A stretch of 64,000 bases of DNA from Gramella jeungdoensis. Lineage in GTDB: Bacteria > Bacteroidota > Bacteroidia > Flavobacteriales > Flavobacteriaceae. The notes below the pieces were generated by a model that was given only the letters and a program-made list of their open reading frames with translations, searched no databases and was not told the DNA's origin. Made by a program: the position numbers and the translations under genes. This document shows, one piece after another, positions 45,185 to 52,906 of the stretch. The DNA is taken from the NCBI RefSeq assembly GCF_023805255.1, contig NZ_JAMSCK010000001.1, positions 867,300 through 931,299 on the forward strand. Reading direction: 5' to 3'. Positions within the stretch are counted from its first letter, which is position 1. Each line of letters opens with the position of its first letter.

Positions 45185-45622
45185 TTAAGATTGAATGTTC
45201 CGGGCAATATTTTCCTCTCTTTTTCTGCCTATAAAGTCAAGGTCCGGGAGAATGTCAATTGCCGGAATAATATTTTCGGAAAGGGGATAATTCATTTTCG
45301 CAAATTGCTCCAATGTCCTGGATCCGGTTTCATTTCCTCCATATAATGCCAGGCAAACCGCGGCGTCATATACTTTATCTTCATTATCACTCTTCATGAA
45401 ATTTAATAATATATCTTCATTTAAGCACCTGTAACCAGCTTTTACGAACTGGGTATTGTATATATAAGTGATCTCCCTGGTCAATAATTGCCTGATCTCT
45501 TATTCCCCGTATCCTTCTATTAGATTTTTTAAAGCAGGGAAAAACCAGTCGGTTTGTTTAGGAAAAAAATCTGCTAAACCCCTGAATAGTTCATAGTAAT
45601 CAGTTTTTGCTCTTGAATTCAT
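45185..45622 (-). pseudogene. ORF of unknown family interrupted by an in-frame TAA
   Basis: A frame starting at ATG 45622 runs for 40 codons (MNSRAKTDYYELFRGLADFF..., rich in aromatic residues), meets TAA at 45500-45502, and continues open in the same frame for about 105 codons to 45185. The second part has no ATG near its start (only a TTG at 45484), while its sequence looks coding. Read through, it is about 145 residues, helical, with HEAT-like features ('DKVYDAAVCLALYGG'). Either it is one gene with a nonsense change, or two small unknown proteins. No family recognised. Confidence 0.5.
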
Positions 45623-45792
45623 ATGGATTAAACATTTGGGGGCGAGTGGTGGAATGTATCTGAATTGTTCTTCGCTTTTAGCTCTTGTGTGTGGATCAAT
45701 TTACTTATTTTCTTTTTAGAATTATTTCAATTTGTTAGAAATAGAATTATCAGTTCTATATTATTAATTTAGGATAGGACATATCTTGCAGA

Positions 45793-46323
45793 TTATTCCC
45801 AATTCTTAATTAGTTCCAATACACCTTTTTCAATTCCGGAATAATAATTTCCCTTTTTTAGTTCAGGGATCATAACATCATCAATAATTCGATTACAGAT
45901 TTCATTAGTTAAAACCTGTTCAGTACCATAATCAGCTGAAATTCTTATTTTCTGAAGAGTGCAGCTAATCACGATAGTTAGGCCGTTATTCCCATCAGGA
46001 TTACCGACTGGACCATGTTTTGAACGATCGGAAGCATATTCTGTGATATGGTCAAAAGGTCCTATAGATTCAACCGTAATAACCGCAATCTCCCGTGTTG
46101 TTTCCTTTTCATAATCTGATATAATCTTTTCAAGATCCATGATTTGGTTGAAACTTAAAATTCCTTCAAAATCATTTACGTGACCAACAGATGCCGGAAG
46201 TGCATATTCACCCTCAAATTCAACAATTCCGGTTTCCAAAACCCGATCAATTTGGGCAGTAGCTTTAAATGGAATTAAACTTACAATGAAAAGTATCAAT
46301 ATTAGGCACTTATAAATTTTCAT
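45793..46323 (-). CDS. Secreted TPM-domain protein
   Basis: A 176-residue exported protein: signal peptide (about 1-23, ATAQ end), then a TPM domain with 'GHVNDFEGILSFNQIMDLEKII', 'REIAVITVESIGPF', 'GNNGLTIVIS' and 'ADYGTEQVLTNE'. Relatives include YgcG-like membrane-linked proteins and the plant photosystem-II repair factor TLP18.3. No glycine-rich tail or second membrane segment is present. It is the last gene before the cassette-like array. Function in bacteria is poorly known. Confidence 0.87.
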   Translation of the reverse strand: MKIYKCLILILFIVSLIPFKATAQIDRVLETGIVEFEGEYALPASVGHVNDFEGILSFNQIMDLEKIISDYEKETTREIAVITVESIGPFDHITEYASDRSKHGPVGNPDGNNGLTIVISCTLQKIRISADYGTEQVLTNEICNRIIDDVMIPELKKGNYYSGIEKGVLELIKNWE

Positions 46324-46333
46324 ATCCTAAATT

Positions 46334-46476
46334 ATGCACAATGCTTTTAGCTAATTGAAGGGGCGGAGTGGGGGGACGCGGTGCGGGTAACCGTAGGGAT
46401 GTTTACCCAAAAATGGATCGTTTTGTAAAATTAGTTATTTTCTTTCAAAGGTTTGCGGTTATTTGTATTAAAGCGT
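46334..46476. repeat. attC-like intergenic repeat, copy a (degenerate)
   Basis: The left part resembles later copies: GCACAATG..., then GGGGCGGAGTGGGGGGACGCGG (compare GGCGGAGTAGGGGACGCGG in copies h, l and m). The right end near GCGTTTTGGAC is only weakly like CGCTGTTGG. This is the most degenerate copy and marks the left limit of the array. Confidence 0.35.
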
Positions 46477-46483
46477 TTTGGAC

Positions 46484-47278
46484 TTATCTATTTGCTTTAA
46501 CCACAAGAGCTCTGGCTATTAACTTTATCGATCCATCAGACTCAAAATTTACCCGCTCCAGAATCTTGTCTTTTAACTTATTTTGAGAGGTCTTACTTAG
46601 AGACTGTAAAAAGCCGGGTGCAGGTCCCTGTCCGCCTAAAAAAGGACTCCAGTAATCATCAAAATCCTTAAACAGCGTTTCAATATCAAGAAAAGTAGAT
46701 TCCACTTCTTTCAAACCAGCCTTCTCAAACTCCTCCAAAAGATTTTCTGAATTACAAATAGGGAATCTAACCCCTTCGTCGATATTTTTAGAAAATGAAT
46801 CAAATTGGTAAGCTGCATCCCAAAAGTACCTTAAGAACTCCATTTTCTTAGAATAGTCCCAAACGTAAGCTCCAATAACACCTTCAGGTTTGGTTACTCG
46901 TTTCATTTCCAATAAAGCATTCCCGGTATTCGGAAAAAAATTGAGGGCCAGACCAGACACCACCACATCAAATGATTTCTCCTCAAATGGCAAATTGTCC
47001 ACACTGCCGGTTTTGAAATTCTGGTTCATAGAAATTCGTTGCTTAGCCCTTTCAATATAGCCCATTGAAGTATCTATACCCGATAAATTTGAGGGATTCA
47101 TATGGTTCTCGATTGCTTCGCTTAGCGCACCTGTTCCACATCCTATATCAAGCCAGTTCTTTCCTGAAGGCATGTTGAGCCACTGAAGAAATTTTACAGC
47201 CATTAATGAACTTCATCTTCCCATAAAGAGTTCATAGGAGTCACCATCATTCCATTTATCTTTTAACTGGCTTTTCAT
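46484..47278 (-). pseudogene. Class I SAM-dependent methyltransferase interrupted by in-frame TGA
   Basis: The intact frame should start at ATG 47278 (MKSQLKDKWNDGDSYELFMGR), but TGA at 47213-47215 follows. The frame then continues open (SSLMAVKFLQWLNMP...) through the SAM motif 'LDIGCGTGALSEAI' to 46484. In this family the N-terminal motif is YE.(F/Y)MGRWSR, so the stop replaces a Trp codon (TGG to TGA). Restart at ATG 47203 would give 239 residues without the N-terminal substrate-side helix. The product is a UbiE-like small-molecule methyltransferase of unknown target. It is the first gene of the cassette-like array. Confidence 0.8.
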
Positions 47279-47357
47279 AATAGGAGGCTATTTAAATTGC
47301 CTGCAAGCGGTTTTTTGAAGCTAAATTGGCAGATTCAAAGCCCATTTTTCATAAAAT

Positions 47358-47633
47358 TTAAAAGAAGCTTCCAATTGTTATGATTGAGCAAATAATTAAT
47401 GCAACTAAACTTATTATTGTATAGACTTTTCTTTTATTATGAATTAAAAACTTTAATCCAATAAATAGAAAAACTAATTGAGCAATCAAAAATGGTATTG
47501 TTAGCAATTCTCGAAAAAAACCAATCAATAATGAATCTGTTTTCAAAAAATTAATCCACCAAATTAATAGAAAATAGGATACTATAGTAAAATTTATTAT
47601 AGTCAGATTTCTATTGTTTATTAGTTTTTTCAT
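47358..47633 (-). CDS. Small membrane protein of unknown function
   Basis: A 91-residue protein with three hydrophobic segments ('IINFTIVSYFLLIWWINFL', 'LLTIPFLIAQLVFLFIGLKFLI', 'VYTIISLVALIICSIITIGSFF') separated by short charged loops. It follows the pattern of cassette-borne small membrane proteins. No family recognised. It lies between the broken methyltransferase and repeat copy b. Confidence 0.65.
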   Translation of the reverse strand: MKKLINNRNLTIINFTIVSYFLLIWWINFLKTDSLLIGFFRELLTIPFLIAQLVFLFIGLKFLIHNKRKVYTIISLVALIICSIITIGSFF

Positions 47634-47663
47634 CTAAGGTCTCAGTTTAATTAAACAATGAAT

Positions 47664-47804
47664 GCCGAGGGTTGCGATTAACGCCAGTGTGCGGAATTAA
47701 GCACGCGGAGTAGTCGGCCTGTTGATTGGTTGTTTGGAGTCCTAAATTATTCTTTTTCCTGGAATACCACATATTGGATGTTACTCGATGTAGGCAACTG
47801 TTGC
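47664..47804. repeat. attC-like intergenic repeat, copy b
   Basis: Left arm GGTTGCGATTAACGCCAGTG matches copies i and k. The centre is simplified (GCACGCGGAGTAGTCGGCC), and the right half TTCTTTTTCCTGGAATACC is shared with d, i, k and l. The right end AACTGTTGC is degenerate. The next gene's stop follows at once. Confidence 0.7.
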
Positions 47805-47805
47805 T

Positions 47806-48768
47806 TTAATAGACCTTAAAGGTCTTATACATTTTTCTTTCAAGAACATTCGGGATTTCCGAGATTAGAACATATGTACCTTTCTTAAGCTGAGTTTTAA
47901 AATATCCTGTTTCACCTTCTTCTAAATCTTCTACACCCCCTAAAAATTTCAAACCTTTCGGGACTGGTGTTCTAAAAGCTTTAATATTAGCGGCATTAAT
48001 CCAGTTACCTAATGTATCCAGTTTTGAAATAGTGTCAAGTCTAACTAAATTCACATCATGGCCTAAAAGTGTTTCGTATTGTTTTTGGTCCTTAAAGTTA
48101 ATAGCTAACTGGTAATCACCTGCTTTAATTGAATCTTGAAATGTAATTCCTTCTATACTTGAGATACTTATTTTGTGGTCATATGAGGGCTCCCTGTTGT
48201 CGTTTTTTTCTTCAGTTACCTCAATTTCTTTTAACATTCCATAAAATGCGTGAGGCATACCATTTGGCATTCTAACATAACATTCCATTACATAGGTTCC
48301 TGGGTGCATGTAAATCGTGGATTCAGCTACACTTTTTGGAGAAATTAAACCAACACCTCCACCCAATTTTACGTCATTCCACCAGGCAGGGACCTTTTCA
48401 AATTCTTGCATTGCTTTTTCCATCTCATCGTTTAATAAATGGTTAAAAGCTGCTTTGAAGGGGGGGACTAATTCATTATTATAATTCTCAATAGTTACAC
48501 CCTCTGGCATTTTTTCGAAAATGAAGAAATGAGTTTCTGGAGATTTATTATTGTATTTAAAAGTTGTCCATCCAGATTTAATGCGAGATGGTATTTGGAA
48601 ATCCATATCATTGGTGACTACTTCAATAACCTTTTTAGCTTTATTGGTTTTAGTAGTAGTCTCTTTTTGATTCTGACTATCCTCTTTGTCATTTTTACAA
48701 CTTATCAAAGGAATTAGAAATAATGATAATATTAAAAATGACTTTTTAAAATTAGAAACTGTAAACAT
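47806..48768 (-). CDS. Lipoprotein with two cupredoxin-like domains
   Basis: A 320-residue lipoprotein (lipobox PLISC). Two beta-sandwich halves are visible. The first contains 'FQIPSRIKSGWTTFKYNNKS' and 'STIYMHPGTYVMECYVRMPNGMPHAFYGM', like cupredoxin cores. The second contains 'DSIKAGDYQLAINFKDQK' and 'KKGTYVLISEIPN'. A His/Cys/Met set resembling a type-1 copper site (H...C...M) occurs in the first half, so copper binding is possible but not certain. It is the only gene between repeats b and c. Confidence 0.75.
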   Translation of the reverse strand: MFTVSNFKKSFLILSLFLIPLISCKNDKEDSQNQKETTTKTNKAKKVIEVVTNDMDFQIPSRIKSGWTTFKYNNKSPETHFFIFEKMPEGVTIENYNNELVPPFKAAFNHLLNDEMEKAMQEFEKVPAWWNDVKLGGGVGLISPKSVAESTIYMHPGTYVMECYVRMPNGMPHAFYGMLKEIEVTEEKNDNREPSYDHKISISSIEGITFQDSIKAGDYQLAINFKDQKQYETLLGHDVNLVRLDTISKLDTLGNWINAANIKAFRTPVPKGLKFLGGVEDLEEGETGYFKTQLKKGTYVLISEIPNVLERKMYKTFKVY

Positions 48769-48911
48769 TATCTTAGAATTTGATTGGTTTTTAGTCTAGG
48801 TAACATTAATCCCTGTATATCAGCACATTAAGTTGTTTCTAATTTAAAGCTTTTTTTCTATTCTAGTCAGGGGAAGTAAAAATTAATATAGTTTTTGATA
48901 TGCGCAATTGT

Positions 48912-49060
48912 TACCAACGGTCTCGGTTAACACAAGAAGCGAGAGTAGGGACGTGGCCTGATAGCTATCGGGATGTCGGATTAACCATTTTCTTTCCCGG
49001 TTTTTAAAATTACACTTATTCTACTGTACCCGTAATTTGAGATAAACCGCTGTTGGCACG
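48912..49060. repeat. attC-like intergenic repeat, copy c
   Basis: Starts TACCAACGGTCTCGG and ends CCGCTGTTGGCACG. The centre has the hairpin-forming GATAGCTATCGGGATGTCGG. The right half (CGGTTTTTAAAATTACACTT) belongs to the second subtype shared with copy g. It fills most of the 376-bp gap between the lipoprotein and cupin genes. Confidence 0.8.
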
Positions 49061-49144
49061 TCGTCTTTGTTAGTTAACTGTTTCATTATCAGTGTTTAGT
49101 GATTTTTTAGTAAATTAAAAGATTCTTTTTAATTCTAATTAATC

Positions 49145-49627
49145 ATGAAAACTAATATTATCCTAAGCCTAATCCTTATAGTATTTGTAAGTCTGTTAAC
49201 CTTTGGTTGTAAAGAGAAAGGAACCAAAGAGAATCCTGTGGAGAATAACCCTATGGAAGAAAAAACAGTACCGCAAACAAATGTTGATAGCATGGAAGCA
49301 ATGCCAGTTTTTGATCCCTCTTTAGATCCTTTAGTGATTGGAAAGGAGTTTTCTAAAGTGTTTGCAGATACATTGAATGTACAAATGTATGAGTTTACTA
49401 TGAAGCCAGGTGATTCTGTAGGTTTGCATCAACATTTAGATCATACTATCTACGTACTCGAAGGAGGGACTTTACAGGTTTATGTTAATGGTACCGAGCC
49501 TGTAGAAATGAATTTAAAAGCAGGTGAAGGTTTTGTTAGTGGTCCTCTAAAGGATGCTGCAAAAAATGTAGGTGAAACCACTATTAAGTGGTTAGCCACT
49601 GAAATACATAGACCTCGCGAAAATTAA
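49145..49627 (+). CDS. Cupin-domain lipoprotein
   Basis: A 160-residue protein with lipoprotein-like N-terminus (LLTFGC), an acidic/Pro linker, and a single cupin barrel. 'MKPGDSVGLHQHLDHTIYVLEGG' carries the His-rich metal motif 1 and 'LKAGEGFVSGPLKDAAKNVG' motif 2. It is periplasmic or surface-exposed and probably binds a metal and small molecule. It is one of few plus-strand genes in the array, convergent with an XRE-regulator gene. Substrate unknown. Confidence 0.85.
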   Translation: MKTNIILSLILIVFVSLLTFGCKEKGTKENPVENNPMEEKTVPQTNVDSMEAMPVFDPSLDPLVIGKEFSKVFADTLNVQMYEFTMKPGDSVGLHQHLDHTIYVLEGGTLQVYVNGTEPVEMNLKAGEGFVSGPLKDAAKNVGETTIKWLATEIHRPREN

Positions 49628-49680
49628 ACAAAATATGTATTTTCTCAATTAATTTATTCTATTTTGCAACCACTTGTTTT

Positions 49681-50346
49681 TTAGAAACGAAATGAACGTT
49701 CTTGTTTTTTAATTCTTAGATCCATAATTATTCCTACTCCAATCATTAAAAGTACAATTGACAGGACTCCTATCTCAATCATTGTATCTAAATTACTTTG
49801 AAGAGCAAATCCAATGGCAAATGCAATTCCGAAACTAGCCGCCCAGGTGGTATAATGATATTGAGGTACCAAACCTAATTTGTTTTTCAGGTATTTTTTG
49901 AATTTAATCAGTTTTTGTTTGAAAATTTCATTGCTAAATGATGGTATTTTCTCAAGTTCTAAATATTGAATGTAACTTTCAACTCCTTCCAGTTGCTCCG
50001 TGGTTAATTCTTTCTCTTTTATTCTTTGCAATATTGCTATAAAATTCTCGAAAGTTTTAATTTCCGTTTTTTTATCGGTTTTAGAAAGCTGTTTTTTGAG
50101 AAAAATTATTGTAGCGTTTAAATCATCTGTTTGGTTTGTAAGGTTTGAATCAATTAATTCATTTAATTCAACACCTAAGGCGACTGCAATTCTTTTAATT
50201 GTTTCACCTGTTGGATTTGATTCATTATTTTCAATCCGCTGAATTGTTCTTAAACTAACTTTAGATTCGTCGGCTAAATATTCTTGGGACATTCCTCTTC
50301 TTGCTCTTAATTCTTTTAAGCTTTGTGCCAAATTTTTTGTTTCCAT
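49681..50346 (-). CDS. Membrane-linked XRE-family transcriptional regulator
   Basis: A 221-residue protein with an N-terminal helix-turn-helix (residues about 5-60: 'LKELRARRGMSQEYLADESKVSLRTIQRIENN') and two C-terminal transmembrane segments ('FGIAFAIGFALQ' region and 'IGVLSIVLLMIGVGIIM'). This makes it a membrane-anchored DNA-binding protein. Three ACGTCA motifs at 11-bp spacing lie upstream and may be its own operator. It shares a cassette with the cupin gene. Signal and target genes are unknown. Confidence 0.85.
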   Translation of the reverse strand: METKNLAQSLKELRARRGMSQEYLADESKVSLRTIQRIENNESNPTGETIKRIAVALGVELNELIDSNLTNQTDDLNATIIFLKKQLSKTDKKTEIKTFENFIAILQRIKEKELTTEQLEGVESYIQYLELEKIPSFSNEIFKQKLIKFKKYLKNKLGLVPQYHYTTWAASFGIAFAIGFALQSNLDTMIEIGVLSIVLLMIGVGIIMDLRIKKQERSFRF

Positions 50347-50401
50347 TTTTAATGTTATTTATTGTTTCAGCAAATGTATATTGGAAACTTATCTACCAGT
50401 T

Positions 50402-50429
50402 ACGTCATGTTAACGTCATTTTTACGTCA
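50402..50429. promoter_or_regulatory. Three ACGTCA direct repeats at 11-bp period
   Basis: ACGTCA occurs at 50402, 50413 and 50424, one helical turn apart, 56 bp upstream of the XRE-regulator start at 50346. The phasing suggests cooperative binding of a regulator on one DNA face. The adjacent XRE protein is the likeliest ligand. Confidence 0.5.
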
Positions 50430-50438
50430 ATTGGTTTT

Positions 50439-50577
50439 TACAGTTAGGATTATCCCAAGTTACGGGAATAAGGACGTGGTCCCGATAGCTATCGGGATGT
50501 AGGCTTTTTGATAAGTTCTAAGTTATTCTTTGTCCTGGAAAACCGCATATAGGCCTCGTTAATTGCTGTTGGTGTGT
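50439..50577. repeat. attC-like intergenic repeat, copy d
   Basis: Left end is degenerate (ACAGTTAGGATTATC), the centre CCCGATAGCTATCGGGATG forms a hairpin, and the right half GTTATTCTTTGTCCTGG then GCCTCGTTAATTGCTGTTGG is subtype 1. The outgoing bases GTTGGTGTG are nearly complementary to TACACCA at the start of copy e, across the two SRPBCC genes. Confidence 0.8.
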
Positions 50578-50590
50578 CGTTTTTTTGGTA

Positions 50591-51049
50591 CTATTTTTCA
50601 ACAATTTCTTTAAGCTTATCTAAAGCCTTTGGAAAAGTCTTATTGAAAAAATCAATATAATCTTCCATTGCATCTACCTCTATAGTTACGGTTGTCACTC
50701 CGTTGTTTTCTTCAAAAGAATAGTTTTCCAATCCACCTGCCCATTTGTCAACTTCGGCACCCTTTGTAATTTCCTTTTCACCATCTAAAATTCCGTAGTG
50801 GCGTATGGAAACAAACCGAAATGGAATATTATCCGCAATTTCAGATACCATCCCGCCACGTTTACCATTTTCGTCAGTTCCGATAAAGTAGATTTTGGCT
50901 CCTTTTTCCCAACTTCCTTCATAGGTTGAAGTTGGATTAAATTCTGATGTCCATTGTTGGTATGTCTCAATATCCTCAATGCCGAGCATGGTATTATAAA
51001 CCTTTTCGGCAGAAGCATTAATGTCTTTCCTGAATTGTAGTTTTTTCAT
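50591..51049 (-). CDS. SRPBCC (START/AHSA1-like) protein
   Basis: A ligand-binding-fold protein of about 152 residues: 'KLQFRKDINASAEKVYNTMLGI', a central beta-sheet with 'WEKGAKIYFIG', and a C-terminal helix 'DFFNKTFPKALDKLKEIVE'. I chose ATG 51049 because the family begins at this point; a GTG at 51070 would overlap the previous stop by 4 bp and add seven residues. It is coupled with a second SRPBCC gene. Ligand unknown. Confidence 0.83.
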   Translation of the reverse strand: MKKLQFRKDINASAEKVYNTMLGIEDIETYQQWTSEFNPTSTYEGSWEKGAKIYFIGTDENGKRGGMVSEIADNIPFRFVSIRHYGILDGEKEITKGAEVDKWAGGLENYSFEENNGVTTVTIEVDAMEDYIDFFNKTFPKALDKLKEIVEK

Positions 51050-51066
51050 GACTTTTATCTTTTTTA

Positions 51067-51516
51067 TCACGCATCAGGAATTTCCGGTTCAACTAATTTC
51101 TTCAATTTGTCCAGTGATTCCTGCCATCCTAAATAACACATTTCTGATGGTATAGCAGACGGAATGCCTTCCTGAGTGATCTTAATTTCCGTTCCACAGG
51201 AAACTTTTTTCAGCCAAACATAAGTGATCATTTCACCTGGCAAGTTTGGATCATCAAAAGTATCAGTGTTTTTAATGAATTCGTTCGGTTTGATTTCTAA
51301 ATATTTTCCGCCAAAGGAATGTCCGTTGCCGGTTGAGAAATTTATAAAAGACATTTTGTAACTGCCACCTTCTTTAAACTCCATTTGATGTACTTCACAT
51401 AAAAATCCATAAGGTGGAATCCACCAGGATAAGGCTTTCTGGTCAGAAAAAGCACGAAATACCTTTTCGGGACTTGCCTTAAGCACTCTGTGTAATGTTA
51501 GGCTGTTATTTGACAT
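51067..51516 (-). CDS. SRPBCC/AHSA1-family protein
   Basis: A 149-residue protein of the activator-of-Hsp90-ATPase-1-like SRPBCC family: 'LHRVLKASPEKVFRAFSDQKALSWWIPPYGF', 'GGSYKMSFINFSTG', and the C-terminal 'GWQESLDKLKKLVEPE'. It is cytosolic. It precedes a second SRPBCC gene in the same cassette unit, a tandem arrangement suggesting related ligands. Bacterial members are poorly characterised. Confidence 0.9.
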   Translation of the reverse strand: MSNNSLTLHRVLKASPEKVFRAFSDQKALSWWIPPYGFLCEVHQMEFKEGGSYKMSFINFSTGNGHSFGGKYLEIKPNEFIKNTDTFDDPNLPGEMITYVWLKKVSCGTEIKITQEGIPSAIPSEMCYLGWQESLDKLKKLVEPEIPDA

Positions 51517-51640
51517 ATTAATTCTTTTTATTTCCTACTCGTTTGAATTTTCAGTGTCGTCCTTTTTTTGTGCGTTGTATTGTTCCCGATTATTATTTTG
51601 TATTTATTTGGTTTATATCAGGTCTCCCGTTCTCAAAATG

Positions 51641-51796
51641 TACACCAGGGGTTGCGATTAGCGCCCAGTGTATGGAAATCAGCGCATGGTCCCGATAGCT
51701 ATCGAGGTGGCAGCTTATTGTTTTAATGTTCTGAACTCTAAGTTATTCTTTTTCCAGGAATATCACATATTGGGATGTTAATAGGTGCTGACAACA
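51641..51796. repeat. attC-like intergenic repeat, copy e
   Basis: Left end TACACCAGGGGTTGCGATTAGCG; centre GGTCCCGATAGCTATCGAGG; right half GTTATTCTTTTTCCAGGAAT then a degraded GTTAATAGGTGCTGACAAC. The left end pairs with the start of its unit (GTTGGTGTG after copy d). Confidence 0.75.
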
Positions 51797-51800
51797 TTAC

Positions 51801-52709
51801 CTATTCCGTAAGGTAGTCGTTTGGCTCCACATAATCATAATCTGGCGAATCCATAAAAAATTGCCTTAATTGCCATACATGTCCCGAACCATAAATTAGT
51901 AGGAGCCTTTCTTCATTTTCGAAATCGGTTAAATCATAGGCATTTGCAAAAATTCTTAAATTACGTCGATACCATTTACCAACCGAGTCAGCACCTAGAT
52001 AATTGTCGCCTGCACCTGCCAGAATAGTTCCAGTCAAATAAGCTTGATGGTCTTTTAATCTGCTTTCAGGATGGTTCAACATAATCAAATGATCTGTTAA
52101 ACTTTGTTGAGTTTTTAAAGAATCGTGCATCCTGTAAATTGCATTATAGTCATATCTATTTGCTTTTAAATATTGCCCTCGTGACTTCATATATTCTTCT
52201 CCATCATAATTATCCCAATCGAGTTGCACTCCAAACCATTCCGCAGTGGCATCTGAGCAATAGACTTTATGATGTCCAAGTTTTTTAGCGAGTTTAAATC
52301 CTATTTGATAAACCTCGTTACTTTTGTCTTCTATGCTGTAAGAATTACTTAAATAATGTTCAAAACGGCTGTTGATAATGCTATCATACTTAACTCTGTT
52401 AACTTCAATGAGTATTTTAGTCGGACGGTAAGCGGCTATTTTTTCTATAAGTGTGTCCAATTCCGCTTGTCTCTTTTCTTCTAGGATATTGAATGAGAAT
52501 TTTTTTTTGTAACTATCCATGCTAGCATTGCTAAAATGGAAAACCCCTAGGACCATGGCCTGTGATTTATTTTTTCCGATGAATTGGTTCGGGGCAGCTA
52601 TCCTATTTAATTTTCCTGCTTCTTGATTTTTTTCAGCAGTTTGATCTATTTGCTTTTTACAAGAAGTCAATAGGATTAAAACCACAATAAGGGAAGTTAA
52701 TTTTTTCAT
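51801..52709 (-). CDS. DUF5694-like lipoprotein
   Basis: A 302-residue lipoprotein (lipobox LLTSC, Cys17). The body has 'AMVLGVFHFSN', 'TKILIEVNR' and 'LLIYGSGHVWQLRQFF', with conserved His and Glu residues arranged as in TraB/ChaN-like (erythromycin-esterase-like) proteins. DUF5694 fits this pattern. It is probably anchored in a membrane facing the periplasm. Enzymatic role is unproven. It is the only gene between repeats e and f. Confidence 0.8.
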   Translation of the reverse strand: MKKLTSLIVVLILLTSCKKQIDQTAEKNQEAGKLNRIAAPNQFIGKNKSQAMVLGVFHFSNASMDSYKKKFSFNILEEKRQAELDTLIEKIAAYRPTKILIEVNRVKYDSIINSRFEHYLSNSYSIEDKSNEVYQIGFKLAKKLGHHKVYCSDATAEWFGVQLDWDNYDGEEYMKSRGQYLKANRYDYNAIYRMHDSLKTQQSLTDHLIMLNHPESRLKDHQAYLTGTILAGAGDNYLGADSVGKWYRRNLRIFANAYDLTDFENEERLLLIYGSGHVWQLRQFFMDSPDYDYVEPNDYLTE

Positions 52710-52777
52710 TATAAAATATTTTCATTTCCCTTAAAGATTCCATTTTTCATTTTTTGTTACAGACTTTGTGATTTTAT

Positions 52778-52868
52778 CTCCAACGGTCTCGGTTATTGCA
52801 AGTTTCAGGAGTATGGGATGCGGTCCCAATAGCTATCGGGATGTCGGCGTATACCTGATTTGTTAGCG
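52778..52868. repeat. attC-like intergenic repeat, copy f (short form)
   Basis: Begins CTCCAACGGTCTCGG, continues AGTATGGGATGCGGTCCCAATAG with the central hairpin, and ends after about 90 bp at TTTGTTAGCG. The right half of the longer copies is missing, as in the first part of copy h. Confidence 0.7.
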
Positions 52869-52906
52869 AAGATCAATTTTGAAGATATTGAATAAAAGCA
52901 AATTAA

